From: Shewanella sp. SNU WT4 | GTDB taxonomy: Bacteria > Pseudomonadota > Gammaproteobacteria > Enterobacterales > Shewanellaceae | Reading direction: 5' to 3' | Length of the DNA stretch: 64,000 nt | NCBI RefSeq assembly: GCF_006494715.1 | Contig: NZ_CP041151.1 | Coordinates: 1,798,001-1,862,000 of the forward strand | Shown here: one piece after another, positions 1-9,110 of the stretch | How positions within the stretch are numbered: position 1 is the first letter of the stretch | Layout: each line of letters opens with the position of its first letter | The notes under the pieces: generated by a model | Database searches by the model: none | What the model was told of the DNA's origin: nothing | The model's input: the letters and a program-made list of their open reading frames with translations, nothing else | Made by a program: the position numbers and the translations under genes

Positions 1-148
1 TTACAACAACAACAAAGAGCTGATGCAGAATATGCGCAACGTTGCTTTAGAAGAGCAAGCGGTTGAAGCCTTACTGTCTGGCGCTAAAGTTGCTGAAAAA
101 GCAGTTGAGTTCGAAGAATTTATGAACAAGGCTGGCGCTCGCGCGTAA
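1..148 (+). CDS. tig: Trigger factor, C-terminal end (partial)
   Basis: An open frame enters from the left edge and ends in TAA at 146-148. It gives about 48 residues ending in NKAGARA. The stretch with [17 protein letters not shown] and [14 protein letters not shown] matches the end of the trigger factor C-terminal chaperone domain. Trigger factor is the ribosome-bound chaperone and prolyl isomerase that meets nascent chains at the exit tunnel. Its position directly before clpP and clpX is the standard gammaproteobacterial order. Only the tail is present, so nothing can be said about the ribosome-binding or PPIase domains. Confidence 0.9.
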   Translation, partial: YNNNKELMQNMRNVALEEQAVEALLSGAKVAEKAVEFEEFMNKAGARA

Positions 149-155
149 GTGAAAC

Positions 156-186
156 TTGACTTATTTGGCACTTAGCCATTTATAAT
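156..186 (+). promoter_or_regulatory. Probable sigma-70 promoter of clpP
   Basis: TTGACT at 156-161 and a perfect TATAAT at 181-186 are separated by 19 bases, longer than the ideal 17. Initiation would be expected near 193. That lies inside the left arm of the tig terminator hairpin, so transcripts starting there would lack most of that arm. The assignment rests on motif match only. Confidence 0.5.
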
Positions 187-226
187 GGTTCGTATGGGGC
201 TCCTCATACGAGCCATTTTTTATTTT
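184..226 (+). terminator. Rho-independent terminator of tig
   Basis: A 13-bp stem (184-196 pairing with 205-217, one G-U pair) is closed by an 8-base loop and followed by a T-rich tract to 226. It ends only 13 bases before the clpP start codon. Confidence 0.85.
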
Positions 227-239
227 AGGGAAACTAATA

Positions 240-851
240 ATGGTTAATACGTCGGGATCCGTACAAAATGCACTCGTACCTATGGTTGTTGAACAGACAG
301 CTAAAGGTGAACGCTCGTATGACATTTATTCACGCTTACTTAAAGAGCGTGTGATTTTTCTGGTGGGTCAAGTTGAAGAACATATGGCCAATTTGATTGT
401 GGCGCAGTTATTGTTCCTCGAATCTGAAAATCCAGATAAAGACATTCATTTGTATATCAACTCACCTGGCGGTAGTGTGACTGCGGGTATGGCGATTTAT
501 GACACCATGCAATTCATTAAGCCAAACGTCAGTACTGTATGTATTGGCCAAGCGGCCAGCATGGGCGCATTTTTATTAGCGGGTGGTGCTCCAGGTAAGC
601 GTCATTGTTTACCTAATTCACGAGTAATGATCCATCAGCCTCTGGGTGGTTTCCAAGGTCAAGCTTCTGATATCGCAATTCATGCTCAGGAAATTTTGGG
701 CATCAAGAATAAGCTCAATCAAATGCTGGCGGATCACACTGGTCAATCGTTAGAAGTAATTGAACGTGACACGGATCGTGACAATTTCATGAGCGCAACT
801 CAGGCAGTGGACTATGGTCTGGTTGATTCCGTGTTAACTAAACGTGGCTGA
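240..851 (+). CDS. clpP: ATP-dependent Clp protease proteolytic subunit ClpP
   Basis: A 203-residue serine protease that forms the double-heptameric chamber of ClpXP and ClpAP and degrades unfolded, tagged or regulatory proteins in the cytoplasm. The catalytic triad is visible: Ser107 in GQAASMGA, His132 in MIHQPLGG and Asp181 in RDTDRD, each four residues lower than in the E. coli precursor. The oligomerisation and substrate-groove motif INSPGGSV is at 74-80. Length is that of the family. The ATG follows AGGG at a suitable distance. clpX follows 82 bases downstream on the same strand, so the pair is probably co-transcribed. Confidence 0.97.
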   Translation: MVNTSGSVQNALVPMVVEQTAKGERSYDIYSRLLKERVIFLVGQVEEHMANLIVAQLLFLESENPDKDIHLYINSPGGSVTAGMAIYDTMQFIKPNVSTVCIGQAASMGAFLLAGGAPGKRHCLPNSRVMIHQPLGGFQGQASDIAIHAQEILGIKNKLNQMLADHTGQSLEVIERDTDRDNFMSATQAVDYGLVDSVLTKRG

Positions 852-933
852 TCTTTGCTGATTGCTGGGCTATGCTCAGAGATAAGCGATGAAAAATCTA
901 GGCAGTAGAGCAAGCTGCAGATGAGGTAGTAGA

Positions 934-2214
934 ATGGGCGATAACAAGAGTAACGGTGACGGCGGCAAACTGCTGTATTGCTCTTTTTGTGGAAAGAGTC
1001 AGCATGAAGTACGCAAATTAATAGCTGGCCCTTCCGTCTATGTTTGCGATGAATGCGTTGAATTATGCAATGACATTATTCGTGAAGAAATTAAAGAGAT
1101 TTCTCCAAAACGCGGGCAAGAAAAATTACCGACTCCGCATGAATTACGTGCGCATTTAGATGATTACGTGATTGGCCAAGAAAAAGCCAAGAAAGTATTG
1201 TCGGTAGCCGTGTATAACCATTACAAGCGCTTAAAGAATGCCAGTCCAAAAGACGGCGTTGAACTAGGCAAGAGTAATATTCTGCTGTTAGGCCCAACCG
1301 GTAGCGGTAAGACCTTATTGGCAGAAACCTTAGCGCGTTTCTTGAATGTGCCATTCACTATGGCTGATGCCACCACGTTAACCGAAGCCGGTTATGTGGG
1401 TGAAGACGTTGAAAACATCATTCAGAAATTACTGCAAAAATGTGATTACGACGTCGAGAAAGCGCAGCGCGGTATCGTCTATATCGATGAAATTGATAAA
1501 ATCAGTCGAAAGTCTGACAACCCATCAATTACTCGCGACGTGTCTGGTGAAGGTGTGCAGCAAGCTTTACTTAAGCTGATTGAAGGAACTGTTGCTGCAG
1601 TACCACCACAAGGCGGCCGTAAGCACCCTCAGCAAGAGTTTTTGCAAGTAGATACCTCTAAGATCCTGTTTATCTGTGGCGGCGCTTTTGCTGGCCTAGA
1701 GAAGGTGATTGAGCAACGCTCGCACAAAGGTTCAGGCATAGGTTTTGGTGCTGAAGTTAAAGGTCAAAGCGATAAAGCCACAATTTCACAAACCTTAGCT
1801 CAGGTAGAACCTGAAGATTTAGTGAAGTTTGGCTTAATTCCAGAGTTTATTGGCCGTTTACCTGTGTTAGCCACTTTAGAAGAGCTGGATGAAGCTGCCT
1901 TAGTGCAGATTCTATCTGAGCCTAAAAACGCGCTGACAAAGCAGTATGCTGCGTTATTCGAGATGGAAAACGTTGAGCTTGAGTTCCGTGAAGATGCGCT
2001 GCGCGCCATAGCGCACAAAGCTATGACACGTAAGACAGGTGCTCGTGGTCTACGTTCTATCGTTGAAAGCATTCTGCTTGATACCATGTATGACTTACCG
2101 TCAGCAGAAGGTGTCGTGAAAGCTGTGGTTGATGAATCTGTGGTTAAAGGTGAATCTGCACCAATCTTGATGTATGAAAATACTGAAGCGCAAGTTGCGT
2201 CAGGTGAGCATTAA
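934..2214 (+). CDS. clpX: ATP-dependent Clp protease ATP-binding subunit ClpX
   Basis: A 426-residue AAA+ unfoldase that recognises substrates such as ssrA-tagged proteins and threads them into ClpP. The N-terminal C4 zinc-binding domain has Cys16, Cys19, Cys38 and Cys41. Walker A is GPTGSGKT at 120-127, followed by the pore loop GYVGEDVE and Walker B IVYIDEID. The IGF loop that docks on ClpP is present as GSGIGFG. The arginine-rich sensor-2 region [10 protein letters not shown] is intact. The gene lies between clpP and lon, the usual order. A strong terminator follows, so lon is a separate unit. Confidence 0.97.
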   Translation: MGDNKSNGDGGKLLYCSFCGKSQHEVRKLIAGPSVYVCDECVELCNDIIREEIKEISPKRGQEKLPTPHELRAHLDDYVIGQEKAKKVLSVAVYNHYKRLKNASPKDGVELGKSNILLLGPTGSGKTLLAETLARFLNVPFTMADATTLTEAGYVGEDVENIIQKLLQKCDYDVEKAQRGIVYIDEIDKISRKSDNPSITRDVSGEGVQQALLKLIEGTVAAVPPQGGRKHPQQEFLQVDTSKILFICGGAFAGLEKVIEQRSHKGSGIGFGAEVKGQSDKATISQTLAQVEPEDLVKFGLIPEFIGRLPVLATLEELDEAALVQILSEPKNALTKQYAALFEMENVELEFREDALRAIAHKAMTRKTGARGLRSIVESILLDTMYDLPSAEGVVKAVVDESVVKGESAPILMYENTEAQVASGEH

Positions 2215-2242
2215 TTAAGCGATTGTAATTAAATCGAAAAAT

Positions 2243-2269
2243 AAAGGAGCCTTAGGGCTCCTTTTTTTC
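2243..2269 (+). terminator. Terminator of clpPX
   Basis: AAGGAGCC pairs with GGCTCCTT across a short loop, followed by a run of seven or more T. It lies 29 bases after the clpX stop. Confidence 0.9.
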
Positions 2270-2279
2270 GTATAGTCCA

Positions 2280-2306
2280 TTGAAACACTATCCCTTGCCC
2301 CAATAT
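2280..2306 (+). promoter_or_regulatory. Heat-shock (sigma-32 type) promoter of lon
   Basis: TTGAAA at 2280-2285 is followed after 12 bases by CCCCAATAT at 2298-2306. This closely resembles the sigma-32 consensus (CTTGAA, then CCCCATNT). It sits 37 bases upstream of the lon start. Lon is a classical heat-shock gene, which supports the assignment. Confidence 0.7.
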
Positions 2307-2343
2307 ACTCGCTAATAATGCAACTAAAAAACGGAATCGAGCT

Positions 2344-4695
2344 ATGACAATAGAGCGTGAGACGCAAATCGAACTTCCCGTGCTGCCCCTACGTGATGTA
2401 GTGGTTTATCCTCATATGGTTATTCCGTTGTTCGTGGGTAGAGAGAAATCAATTCGCTGCCTTGAAACTGCAATGGAGTTGGATAAACAAATTATTCTGG
2501 TAGCTCAGCGCGATGCCGATCTAGATGAACCAACCGTCAATGATATGTATGAGGTGGGTACGGTTGCCTCTATTTTGCAATTACTCAAATTGCCGGATGG
2601 AACCGTCAAAGTATTAGTCGAAGGCGGGCGCCGTGCTCGCATTACTCGCTTTACTCAAGAAAACGAATTTTTTGTCGCCAAGGCTAAATACCTCGAATCT
2701 GCTGACATGGAAGACAAGGAAGAAGAAGTCCTTGTTCGTAGTGCATTAAGTCAATTCGAAGGTTACGTTAAGCTTAACAAAAAGATCCCGCCAGAAGTCC
2801 TGACCTCATTGTCAGGCATTGATGAAGCAGCGCGTCTAGCAGATACCATGGCTGCGCATATGCCATTGAAATTGGCTGACAAGCAGTCTGTGCTGGAAAT
2901 GGTTAACATTTCCGAGCGTTTAGAATATCTGATGGCCATGATGGAAGCGGAAATTGACCTGTTACAGGTTGAAAAACGTATTCGTTCTCGCGTCAAAAAG
3001 CAGATGGAAAAGAGTCAGCGCGAGTATTACCTCAACGAACAGATGAAAGCCATTCAAAAAGAACTTGGCGATCTCGATGAAGGCGGTGATGAATTTGATG
3101 TGCTTGCCAAAAAGATTGAAGATGCTGGCATGCCAAAGGATGCCAAAGATAAGGCCATTGCTGAGCTCAATAAGCTGCGGATGATGTCGCCTATGTCGGC
3201 TGAAGCCACTGTGGTGCGCTCATACGTCGATTGGATGACTTCAGTGCCTTGGAAAGAGCGCTCACGCATCAAGAAAGATTTAGGCAAAGCGCAAACTATT
3301 CTGGATGCTGATCACTTTGGCTTAGAAAAAGTCAAAGATCGCATTTTGGAGTATTTAGCGGTTCAAAGCCGAGTTAAACAGCTCAAAGGCCCTATTTTAT
3401 GTTTAGTCGGACCACCAGGTGTTGGTAAAACCTCATTAGGTCAGTCGATTGCTAAAGCGACAGGACGCGAATATGTACGAGTTGCCTTAGGCGGCGTACG
3501 TGATGAAGCGGAAATTCGTGGTCACCGCCGTACTTATATTGGTTCTATGCCAGGCAAGATTATCCAAAAAATGGCTAAAGTCGGGGTTAAGAACCCGCTA
3601 TTTTTGCTCGATGAAATCGACAAAATGAGCTCGGATATGCGTGGCGACCCGGCATCTGCCTTACTTGAAGTGTTAGATCCTGAGCAGAACTCAACCTTTA
3701 GCGATCACTACTTAGAAGTGGATTACGACCTATCGGACGTAATGTTTGTGGCAACTTCTAACTCTATGGATATTCCAGGGCCACTACTTGACCGCATGGA
3801 AGTGATTCGTTTATCGGGTTACACCGAAGATGAAAAACTTAATATTGCTAAGCAGCACTTGCTGACTAAGCAGCTTGAGCGTAATGGCTTGAAGAAGAAT
3901 GAAATCACCATAGATGATGGTGCGCTACTCAACATTATTCGCTACTATAGCCGTGAAGCGGGTGTACGTGCGCTTGAGCGTGAATTATCTAAGATTTGCC
4001 GTAAAGTCGTTAAACAAATTCTGCTGAATAAAGACATTAAGCATGTTGATGTTACCGCTGATAATCTAAAAGAATTTTTAGGTGTGCAGCGTTTTGATTA
4101 CGGTAAAGCGGAAAGTAAAAATCAGGTCGGTCAAGTGACGGGCTTAGCATGGACACAAGTCGGTGGTGATTTACTCACGATTGAAGCCACCTCTGTGGCT
4201 GGTAAAGGCAAACTGCTGTTTACCGGTTCATTAGGCGATGTCATGCAAGAATCGATTCAGGCGGCGATGACAGTAGTGCGCGCCCGCGCTGAGCAATTGG
4301 GAATTAACGCTGATTTTTATGAGAAGCGTGATATCCATGTGCATGTGCCAGAAGGTGCTACTCCGAAAGATGGACCTTCAGCTGGCGCGGCTATGTGCAC
4401 GGCTTTAGTGTCAAGCTTAACGGGTAACCCAGTTCGGGCCGATGTTGCTATGACTGGTGAAATTACCTTACGCGGTGAAGTGTTACCTATTGGTGGCCTT
4501 AAAGAAAAACTGTTAGCAGCGCATCGCGGCGGCATAAAACACGTGTTGATCCCTAAGGAAAACGAACGTGATTTGGAAGAAATCCCACAAAATGTGATCG
4601 CCGATTTGTGCATTCATCCAGTGCGTTGGGTGGATGAAGTACTTAAATTAGCCTTGGAAAGACCGGTCGAAGGTTTTGAAGTGGTTAAAAAATAG
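2344..4695 (+). CDS. lon: ATP-dependent Lon protease
   Basis: A 783-residue homohexameric AAA+ serine protease that degrades misfolded and specific regulatory proteins in the cytoplasm. The order is N-terminal substrate-binding LAN domain ([24 protein letters not shown]), central coiled coil, Walker A GPPGVGKT at 356-363, Walker [10 protein letters not shown], then the protease domain. The catalytic dyad is Ser679 (in [10 protein letters not shown]) and Lys722 (in GGLKEKLL), at the same residue numbers as in E. coli Lon. The gene is monocistronic, preceded by a sigma-32-like promoter and followed by hupB on its own promoter. Confidence 0.97.
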   Translation: MTIERETQIELPVLPLRDVVVYPHMVIPLFVGREKSIRCLETAMELDKQIILVAQRDADLDEPTVNDMYEVGTVASILQLLKLPDGTVKVLVEGGRRARITRFTQENEFFVAKAKYLESADMEDKEEEVLVRSALSQFEGYVKLNKKIPPEVLTSLSGIDEAARLADTMAAHMPLKLADKQSVLEMVNISERLEYLMAMMEAEIDLLQVEKRIRSRVKKQMEKSQREYYLNEQMKAIQKELGDLDEGGDEFDVLAKKIEDAGMPKDAKDKAIAELNKLRMMSPMSAEATVVRSYVDWMTSVPWKERSRIKKDLGKAQTILDADHFGLEKVKDRILEYLAVQSRVKQLKGPILCLVGPPGVGKTSLGQSIAKATGREYVRVALGGVRDEAEIRGHRRTYIGSMPGKIIQKMAKVGVKNPLFLLDEIDKMSSDMRGDPASALLEVLDPEQNSTFSDHYLEVDYDLSDVMFVATSNSMDIPGPLLDRMEVIRLSGYTEDEKLNIAKQHLLTKQLERNGLKKNEITIDDGALLNIIRYYSREAGVRALERELSKICRKVVKQILLNKDIKHVDVTADNLKEFLGVQRFDYGKAESKNQVGQVTGLAWTQVGGDLLTIEATSVAGKGKLLFTGSLGDVMQESIQAAMTVVRARAEQLGINADFYEKRDIHVHVPEGATPKDGPSAGAAMCTALVSSLTGNPVRADVAMTGEITLRGEVLPIGGLKEKLLAAHRGGIKHVLIPKENERDLEEIPQNVIADLCIHPVRWVDEVLKLALERPVEGFEVVKK

Positions 4696-4861
4696 CAAAA
4701 TAGCAAGAAATTGCGCTAACACACTAAAAAATTGAAAAAAATGGATTAACAAACGCTATTCATGTGGTAGCCTAAGTTTGTGAAGGGTCGGTTGCCCCTA
4801 GCCCTTGGGGTGACTGGCTTCTAGCAACTTCCAATATTATATTTTGGTTTTTTGATTAGGC

Positions 4862-4890
4862 TTGCTCTTTGTGAATAAGCTTGTTATAAA
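4862..4890 (+). promoter_or_regulatory. Sigma-70 promoter of hupB
   Basis: TTGCTC at 4862-4867, a 17-base spacer and TATAAA at 4885-4890 lie about 70 bases upstream of the hupB ATG. The intergenic region also has a short GC hairpin (CCCC/GGGG around 4795-4810), which lacks an immediate T-tract and is not called as a terminator. Confidence 0.55.
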
Positions 4891-4957
4891 AGCCTCCGCA
4901 GTCCGCTCTTAACATGGATTTGGATGCGGAGCGAAAAATTACATTCAAGGGGATGAC

Positions 4958-5230
4958 ATGAACAAATCTGAACTGATCGAGAAAATTGCTACTGGTGCTG
5001 ATATTTCTAAGGCGGCTGCTGGCCGTGCACTGGATTCTTTCATTGAAGCAGTTTCTGAAGGTCTGAAAGAAGGCGATAAAATTTCTCTAGTTGGTTTTGG
5101 TACTTTTGAAGTACGTCAGCGCGCTGAGCGTACTGGCCGTAATCCACAAACTGGTCAAGAAATTAAGATTGCAGCAGCTAACATTCCAGCTTTCAAAGCC
5201 GGTAAAGCGCTGAAAGACGCAGTTAACTAA
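4958..5230 (+). CDS. hupB: Nucleoid protein HU, beta subunit
   Basis: A 90-residue histone-like protein of the HU/IHF family that bends and compacts DNA as a dimer. It begins [20 protein letters not shown] and has the core [29 protein letters not shown]. The DNA-wrapping arm has the family motif RNPQTG with the intercalating Pro. Length is exactly that of HU. The ATG is preceded by AAGGGGATGAC. It lies between lon and ppiD as in E. coli, where this gene is hupB. A terminator follows immediately. Confidence 0.97.
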   Translation: MNKSELIEKIATGADISKAAAGRALDSFIEAVSEGLKEGDKISLVGFGTFEVRQRAERTGRNPQTGQEIKIAAANIPAFKAGKALKDAVN

Positions 5231-5263
5231 GATTGCGCACGGCCTTTAAGGGCTCGTAAAATG

Positions 5264-5287
5264 AAGCACTGCCTAGCAGTGCTTTTT
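5264..5287 (+). terminator. Terminator of hupB
   Basis: AAGCACTGC (5264-5272) pairs perfectly with GCAGTGCTT (5276-5284) around a three-base loop and is followed by TTTTT. Confidence 0.9.
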
Positions 5288-5360
5288 ACGAATTAAAAGG
5301 TGGTGATTCAATTGAGTCGGCGCCGGCAATATGACAACAGTTATAGTTGCAAAGACATTA

Positions 5361-5400
5361 AAGGCGCACCAGCAATGGCTGCGCTTTTTTATTTTTTTTT
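5361..5400 (+). terminator. Second terminator-like hairpin just before ppiD
   Basis: AAGGCGCA at 5361-5368 pairs with TGCGCTTT, the loop can fold further as CCA-GCAA-TGG, and 15 or so T residues follow to 5400 with one interruption. It ends 21 bases upstream of the ppiD ATG. It may be a backup hupB terminator, the end of a small transcript, or an attenuator in the ppiD leader. Confidence 0.6.
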
Positions 5401-5421
5401 CGCCAATAAGCGAGTTCAACA

Positions 5422-7281
5422 ATGTTAGAAAAAATTCGCGAAGGTTCACAAGGGGTCATTGCCAAGAGTATTTTGGTACTTGTGATACTGTCTTTCGCAT
5501 TTGCAGGAGTCAGCAGCTATTTAGGCACTTCGACTGAAGTACCCGCTGCGACAGTGAATGGCCAAGAAATTACCCAAGCACAATTAGAACAAGCGTTCCA
5601 AGGTGAGAAGTCACGTATGGAACAACAGTTGGGTGACATGTTCGCGGCCTTATCTGCCGATGATAACTACATGAACCGTTTAAAGCAGTCAGTATTAGAT
5701 CGCTTAATTGGCGATATCTTACTGGATCAAGCGGCCGATAAAATCGGTTTACGAGTTTCTGACGAGCAGATTAAGCAAGCCATTTTCACTGAAACTGCGT
5801 TCCAAACCAATGGTCAGTTTGATAACGAACGTTATCAAGCGGTATTGCGTCAGTTAGGCTATCAGCCAATTCAATTCAGCGACATGATGCGCCAAGACAT
5901 GACTCGCCGTCAGTTGGTGAGCTCAGTGGTTGGCAGTGAGTTCGTGTTAGCGGGTGAAGCTGAGCAATTAGCTAAACTTCAAGGCCAGACGCGTAATATT
6001 CGCTACCAAATTATCGATGCGGCGCCTTTAGCGGCCAATGTGGTGATTAGCGATGAGCAAGCAAAAAGTTTTTATGATGCTAATCAAGCGCAATTTACTA
6101 GCCCAGAGCTTGTGAGCTTAGATTATGTTGACTTAGATTTGTCGCAAATGGCGAAGACGGTTGCTGTGACTGATGAGCAAGCGCAAGCCTATTATGATGA
6201 GCACAAGACGGATTATCAGACTGCTGAAAAGCGTCTGGCTGCACATATCCTGATTGATGCCGGTCAAGAAGGCGCTGAGCAGAAAGCCAATGACATTCAT
6301 CAGCAGTTGTTAGCAGGCGCTGATTTTGCGCAGTTAGCCAAGCAAGAGTCTAGTGACAAGTTCACGGCGGTTAATGGCGGTGAACTGGATTGGTTTGAAC
6401 AAGGCGTTATGTCGCCTGAGTTCGATGAAGCCCTGTTTGCTATTACTGCCAAGGGCGGTGTATCTGCGGTGGTTAAATCTGACTATGGTTATCAAATCAT
6501 TAAGTTAGTGGACGTACAACCTGGTCAAGCCGAAGCCTTTGATACAGTGAAAGCTGAAATCATAGCTAAGTTGCAGCAAGATAAAGCCACTAACGAGTTT
6601 TACCAGTTGCAACAAAAGCTGGCTGACGTGTCTTATGAAGTGCCAGATAGCTTGATTGATGCGGCGCAAGCCATCAATGGTAAAGTGCAAACCACTGACT
6701 TATTTAGCCGTCAAAATGCTCCAGCAGGCTTTAATACTCCTGAGATAGTGAAAGCTGCCTTCTCTGAGCAAGTATTATTATCAGGCTTGAACTCAGATGT
6801 GTTGCAGATTGCCCCTAATCATGTGATGGTACTGCGTTTGAACAAGCACCAACGTGCAGGTTCGGTTCCGTTTGCTGATGTAAAAGCCGATATCGTGGCG
6901 CGTTTACAACAAGAGCAAGCGTTAGAGCAAGCTAAAGTCGCGGCGCAAAACGTAATGGCTAGCATCAAGGCGGATAAACCAGATGCTAACTTAGTGGCTC
7001 AGGATAAGATTGGGCGTTATACCCAAGATATTAATCCTGCCATAGTGACTAAGGCTTTCCAAATGCCAAGCCCACAAGGCGCGCCAGTAGTTGATACTGT
7101 GGCTTTAGGTCAAGGGTATGGCGTAGTCGTGTTAGACGGCGTTAATGCCGCTGAAGGCATTACGGCTGAAGTATTAGCGACTTTAAGCCAAGGCTTAAGT
7201 ACGTCACTGAGTCAAACTGACTATATGGCTATGATTGATAGCTTAAAGAAGACAGCTGAAATTACTTTCCCTACGGAATAG
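5422..7281 (+). CDS. ppiD: Periplasmic folding chaperone PpiD (SurA/parvulin-like)
   Basis: A 619-residue inner-membrane-anchored periplasmic chaperone that works near the Sec translocon on emerging secreted proteins. The N-terminus is cytoplasmic (MLEKIREGSQGVIAKS) and is followed by one membrane segment (ILVLVILSFAFAGVSSYLG). A SurA_N-like chaperone domain comes next, then a parvulin rotamase domain around residues 270-365 (AAHILI, DFAQLAKQESSDK, GGELDWFEQG, YGYQIIKL). The C-terminal half is a further SurA_N_3-like region. Length and order match E. coli PpiD (623 residues), as does the position after hupB. The ATG follows AAGCGAG. A perfect bidirectional terminator follows. Confidence 0.95.
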   Translation: MLEKIREGSQGVIAKSILVLVILSFAFAGVSSYLGTSTEVPAATVNGQEITQAQLEQAFQGEKSRMEQQLGDMFAALSADDNYMNRLKQSVLDRLIGDILLDQAADKIGLRVSDEQIKQAIFTETAFQTNGQFDNERYQAVLRQLGYQPIQFSDMMRQDMTRRQLVSSVVGSEFVLAGEAEQLAKLQGQTRNIRYQIIDAAPLAANVVISDEQAKSFYDANQAQFTSPELVSLDYVDLDLSQMAKTVAVTDEQAQAYYDEHKTDYQTAEKRLAAHILIDAGQEGAEQKANDIHQQLLAGADFAQLAKQESSDKFTAVNGGELDWFEQGVMSPEFDEALFAITAKGGVSAVVKSDYGYQIIKLVDVQPGQAEAFDTVKAEIIAKLQQDKATNEFYQLQQKLADVSYEVPDSLIDAAQAINGKVQTTDLFSRQNAPAGFNTPEIVKAAFSEQVLLSGLNSDVLQIAPNHVMVLRLNKHQRAGSVPFADVKADIVARLQQEQALEQAKVAAQNVMASIKADKPDANLVAQDKIGRYTQDINPAIVTKAFQMPSPQGAPVVDTVALGQGYGVVVLDGVNAAEGITAEVLATLSQGLSTSLSQTDYMAMIDSLKKTAEITFPTE

Positions 7282-7314
7282 TGTTTTAAATCGTCATTCT
7301 TAAAATGAGATAAC

Positions 7315-7345
7315 AAAAAGGTCAGCAGCTGCTGACCTTTTTTAT
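7315..7345. terminator. Bidirectional terminator between ppiD and mop
   Basis: A palindrome AAAAAGGTCAGCA/TGCTGACCTTTTTT is flanked by A-runs on the left and T-runs on the right, so it can terminate both ppiD and the convergent minus-strand gene. Confidence 0.9.
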
Positions 7346-7363
7346 TAGCAATTAATCCACAGA

Positions 7364-7573
7364 TTAATCAACAGCAACCATTACGCTGCTTGCTTTAACG
7401 ATAGCGTAAGCTTCGCCACCGACTTTTAAGCTTAAAGCTTCGCAAGCGTTCTTCGTCACGATAGAAGTGATAACCACGTTTGGTGCTACTTCGATGGCTA
7501 CTTCATTGTTTACTGAACCTTCAGCGATAGAAACTACAGTGCCTTTCAGGTTGTTGCGTGCGCTAATTTTCAT
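7364..7573 (-). CDS. mop: Single-domain molybdate-binding protein (Mop/TOBE, molbindin-like)
   Basis: A 69-residue protein that is one Mop/TOBE domain: MKISARNNLKGTVVSIAEG at the start, VNNEVAIEV in the middle and TKNACEALSLKVGGEAYAIVKAS near the end. These match molbindins, which assemble as hexamers and hold molybdate or tungstate at subunit interfaces. They are thought to store or buffer oxyanion for molybdenum-cofactor enzymes. There is no molybdate transporter or ModE-type regulator next to it here. Gene symbol is by family; the specific ligand is not shown by the sequence. It has its own ATG and a convergent terminator with ppiD. Confidence 0.85.
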   Translation of the reverse strand: MKISARNNLKGTVVSIAEGSVNNEVAIEVAPNVVITSIVTKNACEALSLKVGGEAYAIVKASSVMVAVD

Positions 7574-7669
7574 AATATATTCCTAAATATTTCAATTGGT
7601 TGGAGCTCTCTGGATAATAATAAAAAAGGCTATCATTAAGATAGCCCTTTTACTTAAGAATGTGATCTA

Positions 7670-8872
7670 TTAGAGATTGATGACATCAAACTCAACCGCA
7701 GTACTCACATCAGCCTCATAATCTATGCTGTCGATACCAAAACCGAACAACTTAATAAATTCAGCTTTATATTCAAGGTAGTCAGTTAATTGCGCTAAAT
7801 TCTCTGTGGTCACTTGTGGCCACAATTGCTGGCAATGCTGCTGAATATCTTCTCTTAATTCCCAATCATCTAAACGCAGGCGGTTGTCTGCATCAGTTTG
7901 TGGTTGTGCACCATCGTCTTGATATAAGCGCTCGCGGAACAAACGCAAAATCTGCTCCATGCAACCTTCATGCAGGCCTTGCTCACGCATCTTTTTAAAG
8001 ACCATAGCAATGTAAAGTGGCATGACAGGAATGGCTGAGCTTGCTTGAGTCACGACGCTTTTTAATACTGCCACATTAGCGCTACCGCCAGTTGGAGCTA
8101 ATAAGCTGTTTAACTCATGAGCGGCGCGATCTAAATCCATTTTGGCTTTGCCAAGGGCGCCATGCCAGTAAATAGGCCAAGTGATTTCAGTGCCTATGTA
8201 AGAATAAGCCACTGTTTTGCAGCCTGGGGCTAATACGCCGGCATCATTTAGGGCATCAATCCACAATTCCCAGTCTTGGCCGCCCATCACAGTGACAGTA
8301 TCAGCAATCTCTTGCTCGGTAGCAGGTTCAACTGACGCTTCAATGATGCAGTCTTTATTCGTATCAACCGCAGTGGCAGTATAAATATCACCAATAGGCT
8401 TTAATGATGAGCGAATAAGCTCGCCGCTGTCTGGCATTTTACGAACTGGCGATGCCAGTGAGTACACCACCATATCAATTTGGCCAAGATCAGCTTTGAT
8501 AAGTTCGATAACTTTGGCTTTAGCTTCATGGCTGAAGGCATCGCCATTGATAGATTTAGCATAAAGGCCCGCTTCTTTGGCAAACTTGTCATAGGCGGCA
8601 GAATTATACCAACCGGCAGTACCAGGCTTGGCTTCTGTCGATGGCTTCTCAAAGAATACGCCTATGGTTGCAGCGCCGCAGCCAAAGCCCGCGGCAATAC
8701 GAGATGACATGCCATAACCACTGGAGGCTCCCACGACTAATACGCGCTTAGGACCGTGCTTAATTGGGCCTTGGGCTTTAGTCAGGTTGATTTGCTCTAA
8801 CACATTGGCTTCACAGCCTAATGGATGAGTGGTAGTACAGATAAATCCACGAATTTTCGGTTTAATAATCAT
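7670..8872 (-). CDS. fabV: Enoyl-[acyl-carrier-protein] reductase, FabV type (NADH)
   Basis: A 400-residue short-chain-dehydrogenase superfamily reductase that catalyses the last step of the fatty-acid elongation cycle, reducing trans-2-enoyl-ACP with NADH. The start [20 protein letters not shown] is the family N-terminus, so the ATG at 8872 is chosen over a frame extending ten codons further. The dinucleotide motif [15 protein letters not shown] is near residue 48. The FabV active-site Tyr-X8-Lys is visible in [13 protein letters not shown]. FabV enzymes are generally insensitive to triclosan. It neighbours the sap operon, where E. coli has fabI, so FabV appears to occupy that syntenic slot. 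Confidence 0.95.
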   Translation of the reverse strand: MIIKPKIRGFICTTTHPLGCEANVLEQINLTKAQGPIKHGPKRVLVVGASSGYGMSSRIAAGFGCGAATIGVFFEKPSTEAKPGTAGWYNSAAYDKFAKEAGLYAKSINGDAFSHEAKAKVIELIKADLGQIDMVVYSLASPVRKMPDSGELIRSSLKPIGDIYTATAVDTNKDCIIEASVEPATEQEIADTVTVMGGQDWELWIDALNDAGVLAPGCKTVAYSYIGTEITWPIYWHGALGKAKMDLDRAAHELNSLLAPTGGSANVAVLKSVVTQASSAIPVMPLYIAMVFKKMREQGLHEGCMEQILRLFRERLYQDDGAQPQTDADNRLRLDDWELREDIQQHCQQLWPQVTTENLAQLTDYLEYKAEFIKLFGFGIDSIDYEADVSTAVEFDVINL

Positions 8873-9051
8873 GAGATCGCTTCTAGAGTCAACTTTGCAC
8901 AATAGGATAATGATTTCAGTGAATAAATGGCACTGCTATTTTGCCATCATCCCTAAAATTCACAGTGGTTGGAGCAGTATAGTGTCAGTAATAGCCATGG
9001 TTTTTAGCCATGAGCCATTGCGACCATACTCACTCGCCTTACCGCACTAAC

Positions 9052-9110
9052 AACTATTTACGGCTTAAACTATTTACGGCTTAAACTATTTACGGCTTAA
9101 ACTATTTACG
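9052..9110. repeat. 16-bp direct tandem repeat, about 3.7 copies, at the 3' end of sapF
   Basis: The unit AACTATTTACGGCTTA occurs at 9052-9067, 9068-9083 and 9084-9099 without a mismatch, and a partial copy (AACTATTTACG) runs to 9110. The last copy contains the sapF stop codon (9102-9104) and its final codons, so the array looks like repeated duplication of the gene's own 3' end. Confidence 0.97.

Noticed and set aside
4780..4845. Terminator after lon
   Set aside because: A GC hairpin (CCCC/GGGG) exists but the T-rich stretch begins more than 20 bases later, so it is not a standard Rho-independent terminator.
5331..5537. 68-codon plus-strand frame overlapping the ppiD start
   Set aside because: It covers the second hairpin and the first codons of ppiD in another frame, has no ribosome-binding site and no family pattern.
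9052..9110. CRISPR-like array
   Set aside because: Units are 16 bases long with no spacers between them; it is a direct tandem repeat, and there are no cas genes.
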